A stretch of DNA of 64,000 bases from Jejuia sp040720935 (GTDB taxonomy: Bacteria; Bacteroidota; Bacteroidia; Flavobacteriales; Flavobacteriaceae): contig NZ_JBFDAE010000008.1 in NCBI RefSeq assembly GCF_040720935.1, positions 150,549 through 214,548 of the forward strand, read 5' to 3'. The notes below the pieces were generated by a model. The model ran no database searches, had not been told where the DNA came from, and worked only from the letters and a program-made list of their open reading frames with translations. Positions 26,950-35,219 of the stretch are shown piece by piece. The stretch's first letter is position 1, and the number at the start of each line of letters is the position of its first letter. The position numbers and the translations under genes were made by a program.

Positions 26950-27654
26950 ATGGAAGAACAAAACAAGAAAATTTTATTAGTAGAGGACGATCCAAATTTC
27001 GGAACAGTTCTCAGGGATTATTTAATGATGAATGATTATGATGTAGTGCATGCCAAAAATGGTATGGAAGGCTTTGAGAAGTTCAAGAAAGACGATTACG
27101 ATTTATGCATTCTTGATGTCATGATGCCCTATAAAGACGGGTTTACCTTAGCAAAGGAAATTCGTGAAAAAAATACAGACGTACCTATCGTTTTCCTTAC
27201 AGCGAAAGCCATGAAAGAAGACGTTTTAAAAGGGTACAAGGTTGGCGCGGACGATTATTTAAACAAACCTTTTGATAGCGAGGTGTTATTGATGAAAATA
27301 AAAGCTATCATACAACGAAAAGCAACTGAAACAATTTCGGATAGTAAACAGTTTGAATTTAAAATAGGTCGTTTTGATTTAAATTCTAAATTACGTTTTT
27401 TAAAATTTGACGGCGCAGACCCAATAAAATTATCTCCAAAGGAAAACGAATTATTGCGTTTATTGGCGTTACATGAAAACGACTTAATGCCTCGTGAATT
27501 AGCGTTAACCAAAATATGGAGAGACGATAACTATTTTACTTCGCGAAGTATGGATGTGTATATCGCTAAATTGCGTAAATATTTAAAACTAGATCCCCAA
27601 GTGGAAATTTTAAATATTCATGGCGAAGGTTTTAGATTGGTCGTGAATACTTAG
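26950..27654 (+). CDS. OmpR-family response regulator (RprY-like)
   Basis: 234 aa. Receiver domain with acidic pocket 'VEDD' (residues 11-14), phosphoacceptor Asp56 in 'LCILDVMMP', Thr84 and Lys106 ('LNKPF'). A winged-helix DNA-binding domain covers about residues 135-232 ('LSPKENELLRLLALHEN', 'RSMDVYIAKLRKYL'). It is the partner of the kinase just upstream. A terminator follows at 27686-27716, the end of this plus-strand block. Confidence 0.93.
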   Translation: MEEQNKKILLVEDDPNFGTVLRDYLMMNDYDVVHAKNGMEGFEKFKKDDYDLCILDVMMPYKDGFTLAKEIREKNTDVPIVFLTAKAMKEDVLKGYKVGADDYLNKPFDSEVLLMKIKAIIQRKATETISDSKQFEFKIGRFDLNSKLRFLKFDGADPIKLSPKENELLRLLALHENDLMPRELALTKIWRDDNYFTSRSMDVYIAKLRKYLKLDPQVEILNIHGEGFRLVVNT

Positions 27655-27685
27655 AAACTTATTTCAGAATTTATTATAGATATTA

Positions 27686-27716
27686 AAAATCCAGCAAACG
27701 CTGGATTTTTTCTTTT
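27686..27716 (+). terminator. Intrinsic terminator after the response regulator
   Basis: Perfect 10-bp arms (27686-27695 and 27700-27709, core ATCCAGC/GCTGGAT) with loop AAAC and a T-rich tail. Confidence 0.85.
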
Positions 27717-27880
27717 GGTGCTACCCTAAAAAGGTCGGGCTTTAGTCGTCGATCTCTAGTTTAAATTAAAGAACTTTTTGCGAAATGCAAAAAAAGGGTT
27801 TCAAACACAACGAACTCACTTTTACGATGTGCTTAAAAGTTTTTATTTGTTATATACACAAGTTGTGCTGCGTTTTTAAT

Positions 27881-28549
27881 TTAGAATGTTAAGTCATCAC
27901 TTTCACTATCGACACTATTTTGTTTTTGAACATTCACTCCGTACCAGCCTGAAAGTTGTAAATAGCATCGTTCATCAATATCAGAATCTTTGGGTTTCCA
28001 CCACCTTGCCAATGAAACTCTTATTAAAGTCCCACGGGGAATTACTGGAACTTTCGGCGCAAAACCAACATAAGGAAATCTTTTTGGTCGTATGAAATCA
28101 TTTTGAGGTGGATAATTATAATGTTTTTCATCACTGTCCAATGTTAGGTCTTGGTCTGAAATCCAAAATCCAACACTATTCACAGGTAAATTATCTTTAC
28201 AAATGTACCCACTACCTTTATTTGTCCAACCAAGTCTTCCGCTAAAAACTTGAGTTGGGGCGCCGTTGAAAATTCTAACACCGCAATTTTTTAAGTAGAT
28301 AGATATATTGCCAATGTCTCTTAAATAATTTCTATTTTTAACTATAACGTCTTCTATATGAGGAGGTTCGGTACCTTCTCTATTGTAAAACTTAATATCC
28401 CAAACATCTCCTATATCTAAATCGGTATCTGCATATTGGTCCCAATTACCTGGATTCAGCAAACGAACAAATCGATTATTTGCCATGATTAAACCACCAA
28501 CGCAAGCTACGTTCCCTTTATGGGTTTTAGAAGTGATTAATATTTCCAT
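27881..28549 (-). CDS. Dual OB-domain-like protein next to DUF488 genes
   Basis: 222 aa with no signal or membrane segment. The opening 'MEILITSKTHKGNVACVGGLI' followed by 'NRFVRLLNPGNWDQYADTDLDIGDVWDI' matches what is now annotated as a dual OB-containing domain, usually encoded beside DUF488 proteins. Aromatic- and glycine-rich beta strands follow ('YVGFAPKVPVIPRGTLIRVSLARWW'). OB folds often bind nucleic acids; the actual ligand is unknown. It overlaps the second DUF488 gene by 1 bp (TAATG) and is the last of three minus-strand genes. Confidence 0.7.
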   Translation of the reverse strand: MEILITSKTHKGNVACVGGLIMANNRFVRLLNPGNWDQYADTDLDIGDVWDIKFYNREGTEPPHIEDVIVKNRNYLRDIGNISIYLKNCGVRIFNGAPTQVFSGRLGWTNKGSGYICKDNLPVNSVGFWISDQDLTLDSDEKHYNYPPQNDFIRPKRFPYVGFAPKVPVIPRGTLIRVSLARWWKPKDSDIDERCYLQLSGWYGVNVQKQNSVDSESDDLTF

Positions 28550-29025
28550 TATAGGTGGGTAATTTTATATCCGATTTTTTCAAGTTTATCCGTTACAATT
28601 GACCTATGGCAAGCCTCTGGTTTTTCCTCAACGCAGAATAAAACAACTCTACTTGCTCCAATTTTATCAAGTTTATCTATGAAAGAATCAAAGTCAAAAT
28701 TTCCTAAAATCCTATCTTTATAAGCGATGGAAAAAATTTTGCCTAATTTATTTCTATCTTGTTTTAATTCTCCTTGCTGTGCATCTGCTTCTTTCTGTAA
28801 ATCTCTAATTTCTGAAGTTGGTGCAAGTTCTAAAACGTGACCATATTTAATATCCAACTCATTGAGTTTTTCTTGTAAACGATTACTGTTTACAAAGGAA
28901 TATTTTGCTCCTCTAACTCCTCTGCGTTGTCTTATGTCGCAAAAGGTATCGATATTGTTTTCCGTTAGTTTATTAAAGTATTCTGTTTCTGTCGAGTTGT
29001 AAACCCCTATGGTGAAAAATTCCAT
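28549..29025 (-). CDS. DUF488-family protein (second copy)
   Basis: 158 aa. DUF488 landmarks are 'FFTIGVYNSTETEYF', 'FCDIRQRRGVRGAKYSFVNS' and the C-terminal Cys-His motif 'FCVEEKPEACHRSIV'. The function of the family is not established; the invariant C...CHR motif looks like a metal site or catalytic centre. It differs from the neighbouring copy in the middle part and shares only the family motifs. Stop and start overlap with the OB gene. Confidence 0.85.
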   Translation of the reverse strand: MEFFTIGVYNSTETEYFNKLTENNIDTFCDIRQRRGVRGAKYSFVNSNRLQEKLNELDIKYGHVLELAPTSEIRDLQKEADAQQGELKQDRNKLGKIFSIAYKDRILGNFDFDSFIDKLDKIGASRVVLFCVEEKPEACHRSIVTDKLEKIGYKITHL

Positions 29026-29028
29026 TTA

Positions 29029-29580
29029 TTAATAGGATTTTCGAGAAGTAAAGTCAATTTCATCGCCAAATAAGTCAACTGTTCCCTTTCCTTTTGTTAA
29101 TTCGTTCATTACTGATCGTTGAGATTTTATTCGTTTGGCTGAAACTATGTGATTTAATGAAACTTTTTCTTTGAGCAATTCTTGACCAATTAATTTGCTT
29201 CTATGGCATTCTTCTGGTTTTGATTCACTACACATTATTGCTAGATTTATTTTTTTGTCATTTGCTGTAGTAAGTCTCTTTAAACCTTCCCTGAAAAAAT
29301 CTTTTTCTTTAATTAAGTCATAAACGACTTTACCGTCATAATCATAGCAACTTCTATCGGCTGGCAAACCACCTAAAGTTTCTCCGACAAAAACATAAGT
29401 TATTTGGTGCTTTTTTAATTCATTATCAAGTTGTGCTTGATTAAATTGGGGATTCCATTTAGAATATGGCTTTGACCTAATGTCAAGCAAAAAGTGAATA
29501 TTAAAAGATTTCAGTTCTTCTATAAACGCCTCAATCTTTTTATTCCCGTGTCCTATTGAATATAGTGTTGACTTATTCAT
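29029..29580 (-). CDS. DUF488-family protein (first copy)
   Basis: 183 aa. The canonical DUF488 form is 'YSIGHGNKKIEAFIEELKS', 'LLDIRSKPYSKWNPQFNQ', 'ETLGGLPADRSCYD' and 'IMCSESKPEECHRSKLIG'. It is the promoter-proximal gene of the three-gene minus-strand cassette, with 3 bp to the next copy. Function unknown; co-occurrence with an OB protein suggests nucleic-acid-related activity. Confidence 0.88.
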   Translation of the reverse strand: MNKSTLYSIGHGNKKIEAFIEELKSFNIHFLLDIRSKPYSKWNPQFNQAQLDNELKKHQITYVFVGETLGGLPADRSCYDYDGKVVYDLIKEKDFFREGLKRLTTANDKKINLAIMCSESKPEECHRSKLIGQELLKEKVSLNHIVSAKRIKSQRSVMNELTKGKGTVDLFGDEIDFTSRKSY

Positions 29581-29822
29581 AATTACAAAGTTTCAAATTT
29601 TGCTCGATGTTTTTAAATGTACCACTACTTGTTATATAGTAACTTTTATTATTAATACCCCGTAAATATAATTAATATTTTTTACAGAAATACGTAAAAA
29701 TTCCTAATAGTAAACGATCATGTTTTCAATAAGATGTTACAAAGAATACAGTCGAAATATTTTTATCCAGCTAAAAAGAATTAGAAGTTTAAAACGTACA
29801 CTCAATCACTCACATTAAAGAA

Positions 29823-29869
29823 GTTTCAACTGTAATTGTCGTTTTCTTCATAATATTTTATTTATTCAT
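29823..29869 (-). pseudogene. Duplicated start of the SRPBCC gene
   Basis: This stretch is nearly identical to 30624-30669, which contains the first ten codons and leader of the SRPBCC gene. It would encode MKKTTITVET before diverging and reaching a stop after two or three codons. It is therefore a leftover of a duplicated gene start, about 800 bp from the intact copy. Confidence 0.65.
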
Positions 29870-29925
29870 TTATAGGGGTAATATCTAAATTAAATCATCT
29901 AATGTAGAATCATTGAAACCAGTTT

Positions 29926-30064
29926 GCTAGTGCTTGTTTGTAACGAGTACCCACAACTATATTTTAAACTATTTACTTTTAAAAATAGTTATATCATACA
30001 TTTAATTTGAATATATATCGTTTGGACTTACTCAATACGGTACTCGTTACAAACGAGCACTAGC
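29926..30064. repeat. REP doublet (REPIN-like): inverted 25-bp arms, each a hairpin
   Basis: Arms 29926-29950 and 30040-30064 are inverted copies with one mismatch in 25 bp. Each arm is itself a small hairpin (CTCGTT-ACA-AACGAG in the right arm). This two-hairpin form is like elements mobilised by REP-associated tyrosine transposases; no transposase gene is in the window. Confidence 0.7.
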
Positions 30065-30235
30065 GATTTTTTTAAAGGGGTTATAATAGATAATCACTTA
30101 TTATTATAAGTTGTTCTATCAAATTTAGCACGGTAATTTTCATTTTTTGAAACCACCTTGTTTTAATTTCTTTTGAAGGTGAAAAAGCTTCAGCAAACGT
30201 CATTAAACCAACTAAAACAGGAAAGATTGCAATTA

Positions 30236-30652
30236 TTAACTAGATTCAACATATCTCTTAAAATTCCCAAGTATCGCCTGCCAACCTGCTCTTTGTTGTT
30301 CATCGGAATTTGTGCCTTCTGCTTCAAATGTTTCAGATAATTGCACTTCATCTCCCTCTTTTGTGAATTTAATTTCCACAATGCGTCCATCTGTCATTCT
30401 ATAGGAAATGAATTCATTGTTAATGATGTTTATATATGTTCCTGTAAAATCAAACCCCATACTACCATCTTTAGCTTCCATTCTCCAAACGAAATTGCCA
30501 TCTTTTTGTAAATCATTTGTCGCCGTTGGGCAGCACCATTCATCTGAAGCAAAGTTCCAATTTATAATATGTTTGGGTTCAGTCCAAAATTCCCAAACCT
30601 TTTCTATTGAAGCTTTAATTGTTGTTTCAACTGTAATTGTCATTTTCTTCAT
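30236..30652 (-). CDS. SRPBCC/AHSA1-family protein
   Basis: 138 aa, typical of the START/Bet v1-like AHSA1 family: 'ITVETTIKASIEKVWEFWTEPKHIINWNFA' at the front and 'AEGTNSDEQQRAGWQAILGNFKRYVE' at the end. These bind hydrophobic ligands; no specific role can be given. The gene lies 10 bp downstream of the YdeI-CDGSH gene, probably in one transcript. Confidence 0.87.
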   Translation of the reverse strand: MKKMTITVETTIKASIEKVWEFWTEPKHIINWNFASDEWCCPTATNDLQKDGNFVWRMEAKDGSMGFDFTGTYINIINNEFISYRMTDGRIVEIKFTKEGDEVQLSETFEAEGTNSDEQQRAGWQAILGNFKRYVESS

Positions 30653-30662
30653 AATATGTAAT

Positions 30663-31322
30663 TTATTCTAGTTGTTTGTGAGAGCCATCACAATTTGGCA
30701 TTTTTTTGGAAAGTCCGCAAACGCAATCATTAATTCCTTTACCATCATAAATGCGTTCTTCATACTTTTCAATCCTTGAAGTTCTAGTTTTTGATTGTTT
30801 TGCACCTGAAAAATGTAAAAGATAACCACGTTGGCGCCCTTTTGTCAGATTCTCAAAAGCGGATTTAAATTCAGAATCTTCTTTAAACTTTTCTTCAAGT
30901 TCATCGGGATATTCGAGTGCATCATTCTTTTTTAAATCAACTTTAATTCCAGCTTTCTCTAATGCTATAGCTTCATAAATATAGCTTTTCAAAATAGGTT
31001 GAAGTTCATTAATTTCTTTGACGCTTTTAAAAGGAATTAGTTTTACAAATCTTGAATTTGGTCCTGGTCTTTTAAGAATATTTTCTGTGTCTTTTAAAAG
31101 CACACCTTTAAGGAAACTAAGTGTACAATAGTCTTTTAAGCCACCAATTAGCACGATATTTTTACCTTCAAAAGTATAACAAGGGTTTCGCCACTTGAAA
31201 TCTTCTGTAAGTCCGCAGTCAAGAATTATGTGTCTCAAAGCTTCCAATTCTTTCTGCCATTTTTCAAGGTTTTCTAAATAGTCGTCAACTTTGGGGTTCA
31301 TTATGATTTTAGTTTTTTTCAA
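30663..31322 (-). CDS. YdeI/DUF1801-family protein with C-terminal CDGSH iron-sulfur motif
   Basis: 219 aa. The N-terminal part is a YdeI-type DUF1801 domain ('LEALRHIILDCGLTEDFKW', 'NIVLIGGLKDYCTLSFLKG') followed by the YdeI C-terminal helices ('GYLLHFSGAKQSKTRTSRIEKYEERI'). The last 20 residues contain CVCGLSKKMPNCDGSH, which fits exactly the CDGSH consensus C-x-C-x2-S/T-x3-P-x-C-D-G-S/A/T-H that binds a 2Fe-2S cluster in mitoNEET. The protein may thus be a redox-active member of a poorly known family. Confidence 0.85.
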   Translation of the reverse strand: MKKTKIIMNPKVDDYLENLEKWQKELEALRHIILDCGLTEDFKWRNPCYTFEGKNIVLIGGLKDYCTLSFLKGVLLKDTENILKRPGPNSRFVKLIPFKSVKEINELQPILKSYIYEAIALEKAGIKVDLKKNDALEYPDELEEKFKEDSEFKSAFENLTKGRQRGYLLHFSGAKQSKTRTSRIEKYEERIYDGKGINDCVCGLSKKMPNCDGSHKQLE

Positions 31323-31459
31323 CTGAAACTGCGTGTAAAACGAAATTATCTAAAAATTCTTAAAAAGCAATAATTCCCCTTCAATTTCAATCATTTTTCA
31401 ATGTTAATAACAATCATTTAAATATAAAAAACAATGCGCTAATAACTATTTAAATTTTG

Positions 31460-31467
31460 TAAATTTG
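31460..31467 (+). promoter_or_regulatory. -7 promoter element before pyrG
   Basis: TAAATTTG fits TAnnTTTG, 20 bp before the ATG at 31488. No good -33 TTTG is visible. Confidence 0.45.
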
Positions 31468-31487
31468 CCTGCGTTTATAAGCGCAAC

Positions 31488-33104
31488 ATGACAAGTAAGA
31501 CAAAGTACATTTTTGTAACCGGTGGGGTTACATCTTCATTAGGTAAAGGCATCATTGCCGCATCTTTAGCCAAATTATTACAAGCACAAGGTTATAGAGT
31601 TACCATCCAAAAATTAGATCCATATATTAACGTAGATCCAGGAACTTTAAACCCTTACGAGCATGGAGAATGTTATGTGACCGAGGACGGCGCAGAAACA
31701 GATTTGGATTTAGGGCATTACGAGCGCTTTTTAAATGTACCTACAAGTCAAGCCAATAATGTAACGACGGGGCGTATTTACCAAAGTGTGATTCAAAAGG
31801 AACGTGAAGGCAAATTTCTTGGAAAAACGGTTCAGGTAGTGCCACATATTACAAATGAAATTAAGCGACGTGTTCAAATTCTTGGAAAATCCGGTGATTA
31901 TGATATCGTAATTACGGAGATTGGAGGAACGGTTGGTGATATAGAATCTTTACCTTATATAGAAGCTGTACGTCAATTACGCTGGGATTTGGGAGAGCAC
32001 AATGGTTTGGTGATTCATTTAACCTTAGTGCCTTATTTATCGGCAGCTGGAGAATTGAAAACGAAGCCTACGCAACATAGTGTAAAAACATTGATGGAAA
32101 GTGGGGTACAAGCCGATATTTTGGTATGTAGAACAGAGCATAACCTGCCAAAGGATTTACGTAGAAAATTAGCATTGTTTTGTAACGTAACTGCCGATTC
32201 TGTAATTCAATCCATTGATGCATCAACTATTTATGATGTGCCAAATTTAATGTTGAAAGAAGGGCTTGATAAAATAGTGCTTAAAAAATTGGATTTGGAA
32301 AGTACCAAACCAGATATTTCTAATTGGAACAAATTTGTGCACCGCTATAAAAACCCTAAAACCGAAGTTAATATCGGTTTAATAGGTAAATATGTAGAAT
32401 TACAGGATTCTTATAAATCTATTTTAGAGTCTTTTATTCATGCGGGTGCTGCAAATGAGGTTAGGGTTAATGTGGAGTCGGTACATTCTGAGTATTTAAA
32501 TAATGAAAACACCGAGTTGATGTTAGGGCATTTAGATGCTGTTTTGGTGGCGCCTGGTTTTGGAGAGCGTGGCATTGAAGGTAAAATTTCAGCGGTAAAA
32601 TTTGTTAGGGAAAATAATATTCCATTTTTAGGGATATGTTTGGGAATGCAAATGGCGGTCATTGAATTTGCACGTAATGTGTTGCATTTAAAAGATGCGA
32701 ATTCTTCTGAAATGGATGCTGATACACCACATCCTGTAATTGATTTAATGGAAGAACAAAAAACCATTAAAAATAAAGGTGGCACTATGCGTTTAGGCGC
32801 ATGGGACTGTGCATTGACGCCAGGTAGTAAAGTCGCTAAAATCTATAAAACCGAGGATATAAAAGAACGTCACAGACATCGTTATGAATTTAATAGCGAC
32901 TATAAATCTCAAATTGAAGAAGGAGGTATGTTTGCCACGGGATTAAACCCTAAAACTAAATTGGTTGAAATTGTAGAAATTCCAGATCATCCATGGTTTA
33001 TAGGTGTGCAGTACCACCCAGAATATAAGAGTACAGTTGCAAGTCCGCATCCATTATTTGTGGCATTTGTAAAAGCAGCTTTAAAACATAAGAATTCAAA
33101 ATAG
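31488..33104 (+). CDS. pyrG: CTP synthase PyrG
   Basis: 538 aa, full length. The N-terminal synthetase domain has 'FVTGGVTSSLGKGIIAASL' and the C-terminal glutamine amidotransferase domain the nucleophile 'FLGICLGMQ' and 'YHPEYKS'. It makes CTP from UTP with glutamine as nitrogen donor. It is followed by yidC after 123 bp, a common flavobacterial order. Confidence 0.97.
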   Translation: MTSKTKYIFVTGGVTSSLGKGIIAASLAKLLQAQGYRVTIQKLDPYINVDPGTLNPYEHGECYVTEDGAETDLDLGHYERFLNVPTSQANNVTTGRIYQSVIQKEREGKFLGKTVQVVPHITNEIKRRVQILGKSGDYDIVITEIGGTVGDIESLPYIEAVRQLRWDLGEHNGLVIHLTLVPYLSAAGELKTKPTQHSVKTLMESGVQADILVCRTEHNLPKDLRRKLALFCNVTADSVIQSIDASTIYDVPNLMLKEGLDKIVLKKLDLESTKPDISNWNKFVHRYKNPKTEVNIGLIGKYVELQDSYKSILESFIHAGAANEVRVNVESVHSEYLNNENTELMLGHLDAVLVAPGFGERGIEGKISAVKFVRENNIPFLGICLGMQMAVIEFARNVLHLKDANSSEMDADTPHPVIDLMEEQKTIKNKGGTMRLGAWDCALTPGSKVAKIYKTEDIKERHRHRYEFNSDYKSQIEEGGMFATGLNPKTKLVEIVEIPDHPWFIGVQYHPEYKSTVASPHPLFVAFVKAALKHKNSK

Positions 33105-33227
33105 ATGTCATAGTGGCATTTAAATATAAACTGGATAGTTTTTTGTTCATCACAAAACTTAAATAAACAACTCGTTATTCCCATTAAGTCGAAATTTAAA
33201 TTTCATCTAGAATAACACCAACTACAT

Positions 33228-35126
33228 ATGGAAGAAAAGAAATTTGATATTAAAACCGTCATTGGTTACGCATTAATTTTTGGCTTAATTATATTTTGGT
33301 TTTATAAAAACCAACCCACTCCCGAAGAACTAGAAGCGCAAGAAAAGGCAAAACAAGAGCAGGTTGAAGCTGAGAAAAAAGCAAAGGAAGACAAACAAAC
33401 TTTGGTGACTCCTCCCGAAGATTATGCGCCAGCAGCAAATTTAGATTCGCTTGGATTAATTCAACTGAAAAATAAACTAGGGATTTTAGCCTATTCTGAA
33501 ACACTAGCTACCGGAAAGAATGAAACTGTGGTTGAAACGGATGTTTTTAAACTAACCTTTAATCATAGAGGCGGTTATTTATCTGAAGTAAAGTTGAAGC
33601 AATTTGTGGATTATGATTCAGTACCAATATATATTATCAAGGACAATAATGCAGTTTTCAATTTAGATTTTGGTACTACCGATAGCAGAATTATAAATAC
33701 AAAAGAGCGCTATTTTCAGCCTACAGTTTCAAAGAACGGTGAAAATACTATCGTTTCGATGAAGTTTAAAGTAACCGAAAATAAATTTTTGGAGTACAGA
33801 TATGAGTTGAAACCTGATGATTACATGATAGATTTTAGTGTAAAGTCTCAAGGTTTAAATGATGTCATCAACAGTTCTCAAACTATTAATTTAGATTGGA
33901 AATTGAAAGGATATAGACATGCAAAGAGTATTTCATATGAAAACAGATATACCGATGTGCATTATGAATATGAAGGAGGAAAAACCGATTATACGGGAGC
34001 GCGTGATGGCGAAGAGGTGTTGGAAGATGTTACGTGGATAGGTTACAAGCAACATTTCTTTTCTTCTGTACTTTTAACAGATAATGCTTTTAAAACGGCA
34101 ACTATTACAACTGAAAATTTAGTTGAAGATGAAGAAATAGATACGGTTTATACAAAGATGTTCGCTTCAAAAATACCTTTAGAATTAAAAGGTGGCGAAA
34201 TAAACGAGTCGATGGATTGGTATATTGGTCCTAACGATTTTAATATTTTAAATGCCTACGATAGAAATTTAGACGAAATAGTGCCATTTGGGTGGGGAAT
34301 TTTCGGGTGGATTAACCGCTACGTTTTTATGCCGTTATTTGGTTTCTTAGGTGGTTTTATGCCTTATGGAATTGCTATTGTAGTGATGACTATTTTAGTG
34401 AAAATATTATTGTCCTTTGTACAGTACAAGCAATTTTTATCTCAGGCAAAAATGAAAATTTTAAAGCCAGAGTTAGATGCTATACGTGAGAAGCACAAGG
34501 ATAATAAAATGAAAGCACAACAAGAAACTATGGCGTTACAAACCAAGGCAGGGGCAAGTCCTCTCGCGGGTTGTTTGCCAGCTTTAATACAGTTGCCTGT
34601 GTTTTATGCGTTGTTCCAGTTTTTCCCTTCGGCATTCGATTTAAGGCAGAAAAGTTTCCTTTGGGCAGAAGATTTATCATCTTATGACACGATTGCAGAA
34701 TTGCCATTTCATATTCCGTTTTATGGGAGTCATGTTAGTTTGTTTCCAATTTTGGCGTCTATTGCCATTTTCTTTTATATGCGTTTAACAACGGGTCAGA
34801 ATATGCAATCGCAACCACAGCAGGAAGGGATGCCAGACATGGCAAAAATGATGAAATACATGATGTATTTCTCGCCAATAATGATGTTGTTCTTCTTTAA
34901 TAACTATGCATCTGGTTTGAGTTTGTATTACTTTATCTCAAACTTAATTAGTATCGGAATTATCTTGGTTATTAAAAATTATATTTTGGATGAAGACAAG
35001 ATTCATGCACAAATCCAGGAGAACAAAAAGAAACCTAAAAAGCAGAATAAGTTTCAGACTAAAATGAAACAGATGATGGAGCAGGCAGAACAACAAAAAC
35101 AACTGCAACAGAAGAAGAAAAAATAA
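33228..35126 (+). CDS. yidC: Membrane protein insertase YidC
   Basis: 632 aa. One N-terminal transmembrane helix (about residues 10-26) is followed by a charged linker, a large periplasmic domain (to about residue 345), then the conserved five-helix insertase core with 'GGFMPYGIAIVVMTILVKILL', 'GCLPALIQLPVFYALFQFF' and 'GLSLYYFISNLISIGI'. The Lys-rich tail is usual for ribosome contact. It inserts proteins into the inner membrane with or without SecYEG. Confidence 0.97.
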   Translation: MEEKKFDIKTVIGYALIFGLIIFWFYKNQPTPEELEAQEKAKQEQVEAEKKAKEDKQTLVTPPEDYAPAANLDSLGLIQLKNKLGILAYSETLATGKNETVVETDVFKLTFNHRGGYLSEVKLKQFVDYDSVPIYIIKDNNAVFNLDFGTTDSRIINTKERYFQPTVSKNGENTIVSMKFKVTENKFLEYRYELKPDDYMIDFSVKSQGLNDVINSSQTINLDWKLKGYRHAKSISYENRYTDVHYEYEGGKTDYTGARDGEEVLEDVTWIGYKQHFFSSVLLTDNAFKTATITTENLVEDEEIDTVYTKMFASKIPLELKGGEINESMDWYIGPNDFNILNAYDRNLDEIVPFGWGIFGWINRYVFMPLFGFLGGFMPYGIAIVVMTILVKILLSFVQYKQFLSQAKMKILKPELDAIREKHKDNKMKAQQETMALQTKAGASPLAGCLPALIQLPVFYALFQFFPSAFDLRQKSFLWAEDLSSYDTIAELPFHIPFYGSHVSLFPILASIAIFFYMRLTTGQNMQSQPQQEGMPDMAKMMKYMMYFSPIMMLFFFNNYASGLSLYYFISNLISIGIILVIKNYILDEDKIHAQIQENKKKPKKQNKFQTKMKQMMEQAEQQKQLQQKKKK

Positions 35127-35131
35127 TTTTT

Positions 35132-35156
35132 AAGCTGCCTTTTGGCAGCTTTTTTG
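35132..35156 (+). terminator. Intrinsic terminator after yidC
   Basis: Arms AAGCTGCC/GGCAGCTT (35132-35139 and 35144-35151) with a TTTT loop and a T run. It separates pyrG-yidC from the next gene and supports the later start at 35220. Confidence 0.85.
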
Positions 35157-35219
35157 TTTCACAAGAAATTTAGAATATTAGCGTTATTTATCTTATTCAC
35201 ATTAAGAATTTTTTTAAAA

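Larger units (their letters stand above)
29581..30235. other. 655-bp gene-poor spacer in the accessory island
   Basis: No credible complete gene is seen. It holds the upstream region of the DUF488 cassette, a copy of the SRPBCC gene start (29823-29869), a REP doublet (29926-30064) and a 52-codon open stretch on the minus strand (30080-30235). Confidence 0.7.

Noticed and set aside
30190..30390. 66-aa minus-strand frame overlapping the SRPBCC gene
   Set aside because: Out-of-frame shadow of the SRPBCC gene on the same strand.
35142..35219. Extended N-terminus of the YwqK-like protein
   Set aside because: The extension starts inside the terminator hairpin of yidC; the Met at 35220 starts a proper signal peptide.
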